Assembly (NCBI GenBank): GCA_017627115.1
Contig: JAGAHK010000105.1
Span: 1 to 9,090, forward strand
Source of the DNA: Bacillota bacterium
GTDB lineage: Bacteria > Bacillota > Clostridia > Lachnospirales > CAG-274
DNA length: 9,090 bases
Direction of reading: 5' to 3'
Every line of letters begins with the position of its first letter. Position 1 is the stretch's first letter. This document shows, piece after piece, positions 6,717 through 9,090 of the stretch. The position numbers and the translations under genes were made by a program. The notes under the pieces are model-generated. The model was not told where the DNA came from, made no database searches, and was given only the letters and a program-made list of their open reading frames with translations.

Positions 6717-7724
6717 ATGAGTGCGGAACCGATAATTGCGGCATTGGTCGTCTTTCAGCTTTTTTTGGGGACAGCGGCGGGACCTGCGGCAAAACTGCCC
6801 GAAATGGCGGTCGCCCGAACCGCGGTGCAAAGCGAAATAAAAACCGATAAACAAATTCGTTTCGGATTTGCGGACAGAGCGGAAGCTGCGGCTTTTATAG
6901 AGCAGAATGACGCATATTACAACAGTATGAATCAAATAAATATTGACTGGAGAATGGGAAAAACGGATGCGACACTTGCACAGTTGCGCAAATATGCAAA
7001 AGAGCAGGTACTTGACTTTACGGACGAGGAAAAGACGTTTTATCAAAGCCGTCTTGAAGTTTTGCAAAAAAGGCTTTTTGACCTTGGTTACGAATACGAG
7101 CTTGATGTGCCCGTGGTCTTTGTAAAATGCACCAACAAGGACGAGCTTGACTCGGCGGCATATACCCACGCAAACTACGTTTTCTTAGGTCGGGACATAT
7201 ACCGATATTACAAGCAGGAAATTATAGACGAGGCGTATGTTGACGAAGTGCTTGCACACGAAGTTTTTCATGTGCTGACAAGAAACGACCCCGATTTTCG
7301 CGCAAGGATGTACAAGGCGATAGGTTTTGAGATAGATGAAGAAATACCCTTCGGTGAGGATGTGAAGAAGGTCATAGCATCAAACCCCGACGTGACAAAA
7401 TACGATTGCAGCGCATATTTCACCATTAACGGAAAAAAGAAAAAAGGCACGATAGTTTCTTACTTTGCCGCACCGTGGACAAAAGATGCGAATCCGTTTG
7501 ACTATATGCTGCCCGGTGTGGTATTCTATGATGAGCCGAATAAGATCTATACGGTCGATGAGATATCGGACTTTTGGGATGTTGTCGGCAGAAATACCGA
7601 TTATGTCATAGCGGCGGAAGAGTGCATGGCGGATAATTTTGCCTTTGCCGTTACCTATGGTATGGACGTGGACTATAAAGATCCCGAAATCCCGAAATAT
7701 ATACTTGAACATATAAAGGAATAA
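6717..7724 (+). CDS. Unrecognised protein with HEXXH zinc-metallopeptidase motif, probably exported
   Basis: I do not recognise this 335-residue protein as a named family. Residues 5-25 are hydrophobic (PIIAALVVFQLFLGTAAG), followed by an Ala/Pro-rich stretch, so an uncleaved anchor or signal peptide is plausible. The N-terminus MSAEP has no positive charge, which is unusual for a signal. The key motif is H181-E182-V-F-H185, the zinc-binding HEXXH of metallopeptidases, in a context (VDEVLAHEVFHVLTR) typical of an active-site helix. Later, E301-E302-C-M-A-D306 resembles the ExxxD helix that gives the third, glutamate zinc ligand in gluzincins. The spacing of 116 residues between motifs is long. 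The start at 6717 follows AAGAGGG at 6704-6710, and the frame is closed by TAA at 6672 with no other ATG, GTG or TTG. It precedes yfcE by 19 bases and is probably co-transcribed. The peptidase fold is inferred; substrate is unknown. Confidence 0.7.
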   Translation: MSAEPIIAALVVFQLFLGTAAGPAAKLPEMAVARTAVQSEIKTDKQIRFGFADRAEAAAFIEQNDAYYNSMNQINIDWRMGKTDATLAQLRKYAKEQVLDFTDEEKTFYQSRLEVLQKRLFDLGYEYELDVPVVFVKCTNKDELDSAAYTHANYVFLGRDIYRYYKQEIIDEAYVDEVLAHEVFHVLTRNDPDFRARMYKAIGFEIDEEIPFGEDVKKVIASNPDVTKYDCSAYFTINGKKKKGTIVSYFAAPWTKDANPFDYMLPGVVFYDEPNKIYTVDEISDFWDVVGRNTDYVIAAEECMADNFAFAVTYGMDVDYKDPEIPKYILEHIKE

Positions 7725-7743
7725 TATAAAAGGAGAATAAAAA

Positions 7744-8298
7744 ATGAAACTTGTTTTTGCATCCGACATTCACGGGTCGGCATACTACTGTGAAAAAGTG
7801 ATAGAAGCATATAAAAAAGAGGGGGCGGAAAGGCTGATACTTCTTGGCGACCTGCTTTATCACGGCCCGAGAAACGACCTGCCGCGCGAATATGAACCCA
7901 AAAAAGTTACGGCAATGCTCAATGATATGAAAAACGAGATATTTGCAGTCCGCGGCAACTGTGAGGCGGAGGTGGATCAGATGGTGCTGGAATTCCCCTG
8001 CATGGCGGACTATATGCTTTTATACCTTGACGGCGGCAGATGCGCTTTTATAACACACGGCCACCTTTACAACACGGATAAACCGCCGCTTCTGAAAGAC
8101 GGCGATCTGCTTATTCACGGTCATACACACGAAAAGGTAATGCGCGATACCGATAACTACACCTATATCAACCCCGGCTCGGCATCTTTGCCAAAAGATG
8201 ATGATATACACAGTTATATGGTTTATGAGGACGGCGTTTTCACTATCAAGGATTTTGATATGAAGCCGATAATGAGTTATGAACTTAAAAATAATTGA
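7744..8298 (+). CDS. yfcE: Metallophosphoesterase, YfcE-type phosphodiesterase
   Basis: This 184-residue protein is a calcineurin-like metallophosphoesterase, the same length as E. coli YfcE and similar along its whole length as I recall it. YfcE is a cytoplasmic Mn-dependent phosphodiesterase known from artificial substrates such as bis-pNPP; its natural substrate is unclear. The two-metal motifs are complete: D8-x-H10 in ASDIHGS, G35-D36 with H40 in GDLLYHGPR, G71-N72-C73-E74, H105-G-H107, and G126-H127-T-H129. The NPGSASLP segment at 143-150 is also characteristic. The start at 7744 has AAAAGGAG at 7728-7735. The next gene starts within the last 20 bases of this one, so these two are in one operon. 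Confidence 0.94.
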   Translation: MKLVFASDIHGSAYYCEKVIEAYKKEGAERLILLGDLLYHGPRNDLPREYEPKKVTAMLNDMKNEIFAVRGNCEAEVDQMVLEFPCMADYMLLYLDGGRCAFITHGHLYNTDKPPLLKDGDLLIHGHTHEKVMRDTDNYTYINPGSASLPKDDDIHSYMVYEDGVFTIKDFDMKPIMSYELKNN

Positions 8299-9090
8299 AA
8301 AAATAGTTGAAAAATATGCAGCGGAAGTCGGAGATATCGCGGTAAAACTGATAGTCACGCTGATAATATTTATGATAGGCAGGCTGATAATAGCCCTGTT
8401 CAAAGGTATTATAAAAAAGACCGTCACAAAAAACAGCAAAATAAGCCCTCGCAAGGCAAAGACCATAGGTGCGGTAACGACAAGCGTTGTAAAATACACG
8501 GCTTATTTTGTGCTTATCTGCATACTGCTGAACTATTGGGGCGTGAACACGAGCTCACTGCTTACACTGGGCGGTGTTGCGACCGTTGCCGTAGGTCTCG
8601 GTGCGCAGAACATAATACAGGACATAATGACGGGTGCGTTCATACTTATGGAAGACCAGTTCGGTGTCGGTGATATAATCAGTACGGAGGGCTGTACGGG
8701 CGTTGTCGTGAGCATAGGTCTGCGCACGACCGTACTGCGCAGTATGGACGGAAATATGCACATCATACCCAACGGTCAGATAAAGATAGTTACAAACATG
8801 AGCAAGGAATTCAACCGCGGTATCGTTGACATCTGTGTTGCATATGAGGAAAACCTTGACCGCGTGCTCGGCATACTCGATGACGAGATGGAAAAGATAT
8901 ACTCAAACGAGCATATAGACGGACTTATCTCAAAGCCCGTTGTGCTGGGCGTTGAAGAGCTTGGCGACAGCGGAATAAGGATACGTATTTCCGCCGACTG
9001 CAACATAGGCAGGAATTGGGATGTGGAAAGACAGATAAGACGGCTTGTAAAAAACAGGTTTGACAAAGAGGGCGTGGAGATACCGTTCCC
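8279..9090 (+). CDS. MscS-family mechanosensitive ion channel (incomplete at right edge)
   Basis: Reading from the ATG at 8279 gives 270 codons with no stop before the window ends, so the gene continues past 9090. MscS channels open under membrane tension to release solutes during osmotic downshock. Three hydrophobic segments are seen: about 21-42, 66-86 and the pore helix 93-122, with GGVATVAVGLGAQNIIQDI at 98-116 as the Gly/Ala-rich TM3. FGVGDII (128-134), LRTTVLRSMDGNMHIIPN (148-165) and the following region form the conserved beta domain, and the alpha/beta cytoplasmic domain follows. A stop codon in frame at 8273-8275 and no other near start make 8279 the only sensible start. It lies 20 bases inside yfcE and lacks a clear Shine-Dalgarno sequence, so translation may depend on coupling. 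With about three helices it is a small member of the family. Probably fewer than 30 residues are missing. Confidence 0.93.
   Translation, partial: MNLKIIEKIVEKYAAEVGDIAVKLIVTLIIFMIGRLIIALFKGIIKKTVTKNSKISPRKAKTIGAVTTSVVKYTAYFVLICILLNYWGVNTSSLLTLGGVATVAVGLGAQNIIQDIMTGAFILMEDQFGVGDIISTEGCTGVVVSIGLRTTVLRSMDGNMHIIPNGQIKIVTNMSKEFNRGIVDICVAYEENLDRVLGILDDEMEKIYSNEHIDGLISKPVVLGVEELGDSGIRIRISADCNIGRNWDVERQIRRLVKNRFDKEGVEIPF

Overview
The window looks like a chromosomal segment from a Gram-positive anaerobe of the class Clostridia, possibly an Oscillospiraceae/Ruminococcus-type gut bacterium. The grounds are strong AAGGAGG-type ribosome binding sites, tight spacing or overlap between genes, heavy use of ATA for isoleucine, and the Firmicutes-type forms of topoisomerase III, DegV and AGCS transporter. 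The genus assignment is inference. No rRNA, tRNA, CRISPR array, phage gene or transposase was seen.

Layout. Positions 1-57 hold the end of a small structured repeat that continues off the left edge. A two-gene + strand operon follows: a PHP-family histidinol-phosphatase-like enzyme (154-951) and a WYL-domain transcriptional regulator (961-1944). It meets a convergent - strand operon at a perfect bidirectional hairpin terminator (1943-1970). The - strand operon runs topB (DNA topoisomerase III, 3369-5531) then an alanine/glycine:cation symporter (1969-3372), joined by a 4-base ATGA overlap. The divergent intergenic region (5532-5782) carries a good sigma-A promoter pointing right and a complete 144-bp copy of the repeat. 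The + strand genes there are a DegV-family lipid-binding protein (5783-6661), an unrecognised protein with an HEXXH zinc-peptidase motif (6717-7724), the phosphodiesterase yfcE (7744-8298) and an MscS-family mechanosensitive channel (8279 to the right edge, incomplete).

The genes are mostly housekeeping or stand-alone functions and do not form an obvious pathway. The least ordinary items are the repeat and the HEXXH protein. The repeat has terminal inverted repeats and three internal hairpins, occurs twice in opposite orientation about 5.5 kb apart, and one copy begins right after the -10 box of the degV promoter, so it should form most of the degV 5' leader. I see no convincing evidence of a multi-gene novel system such as a defence island or biosynthetic cluster.
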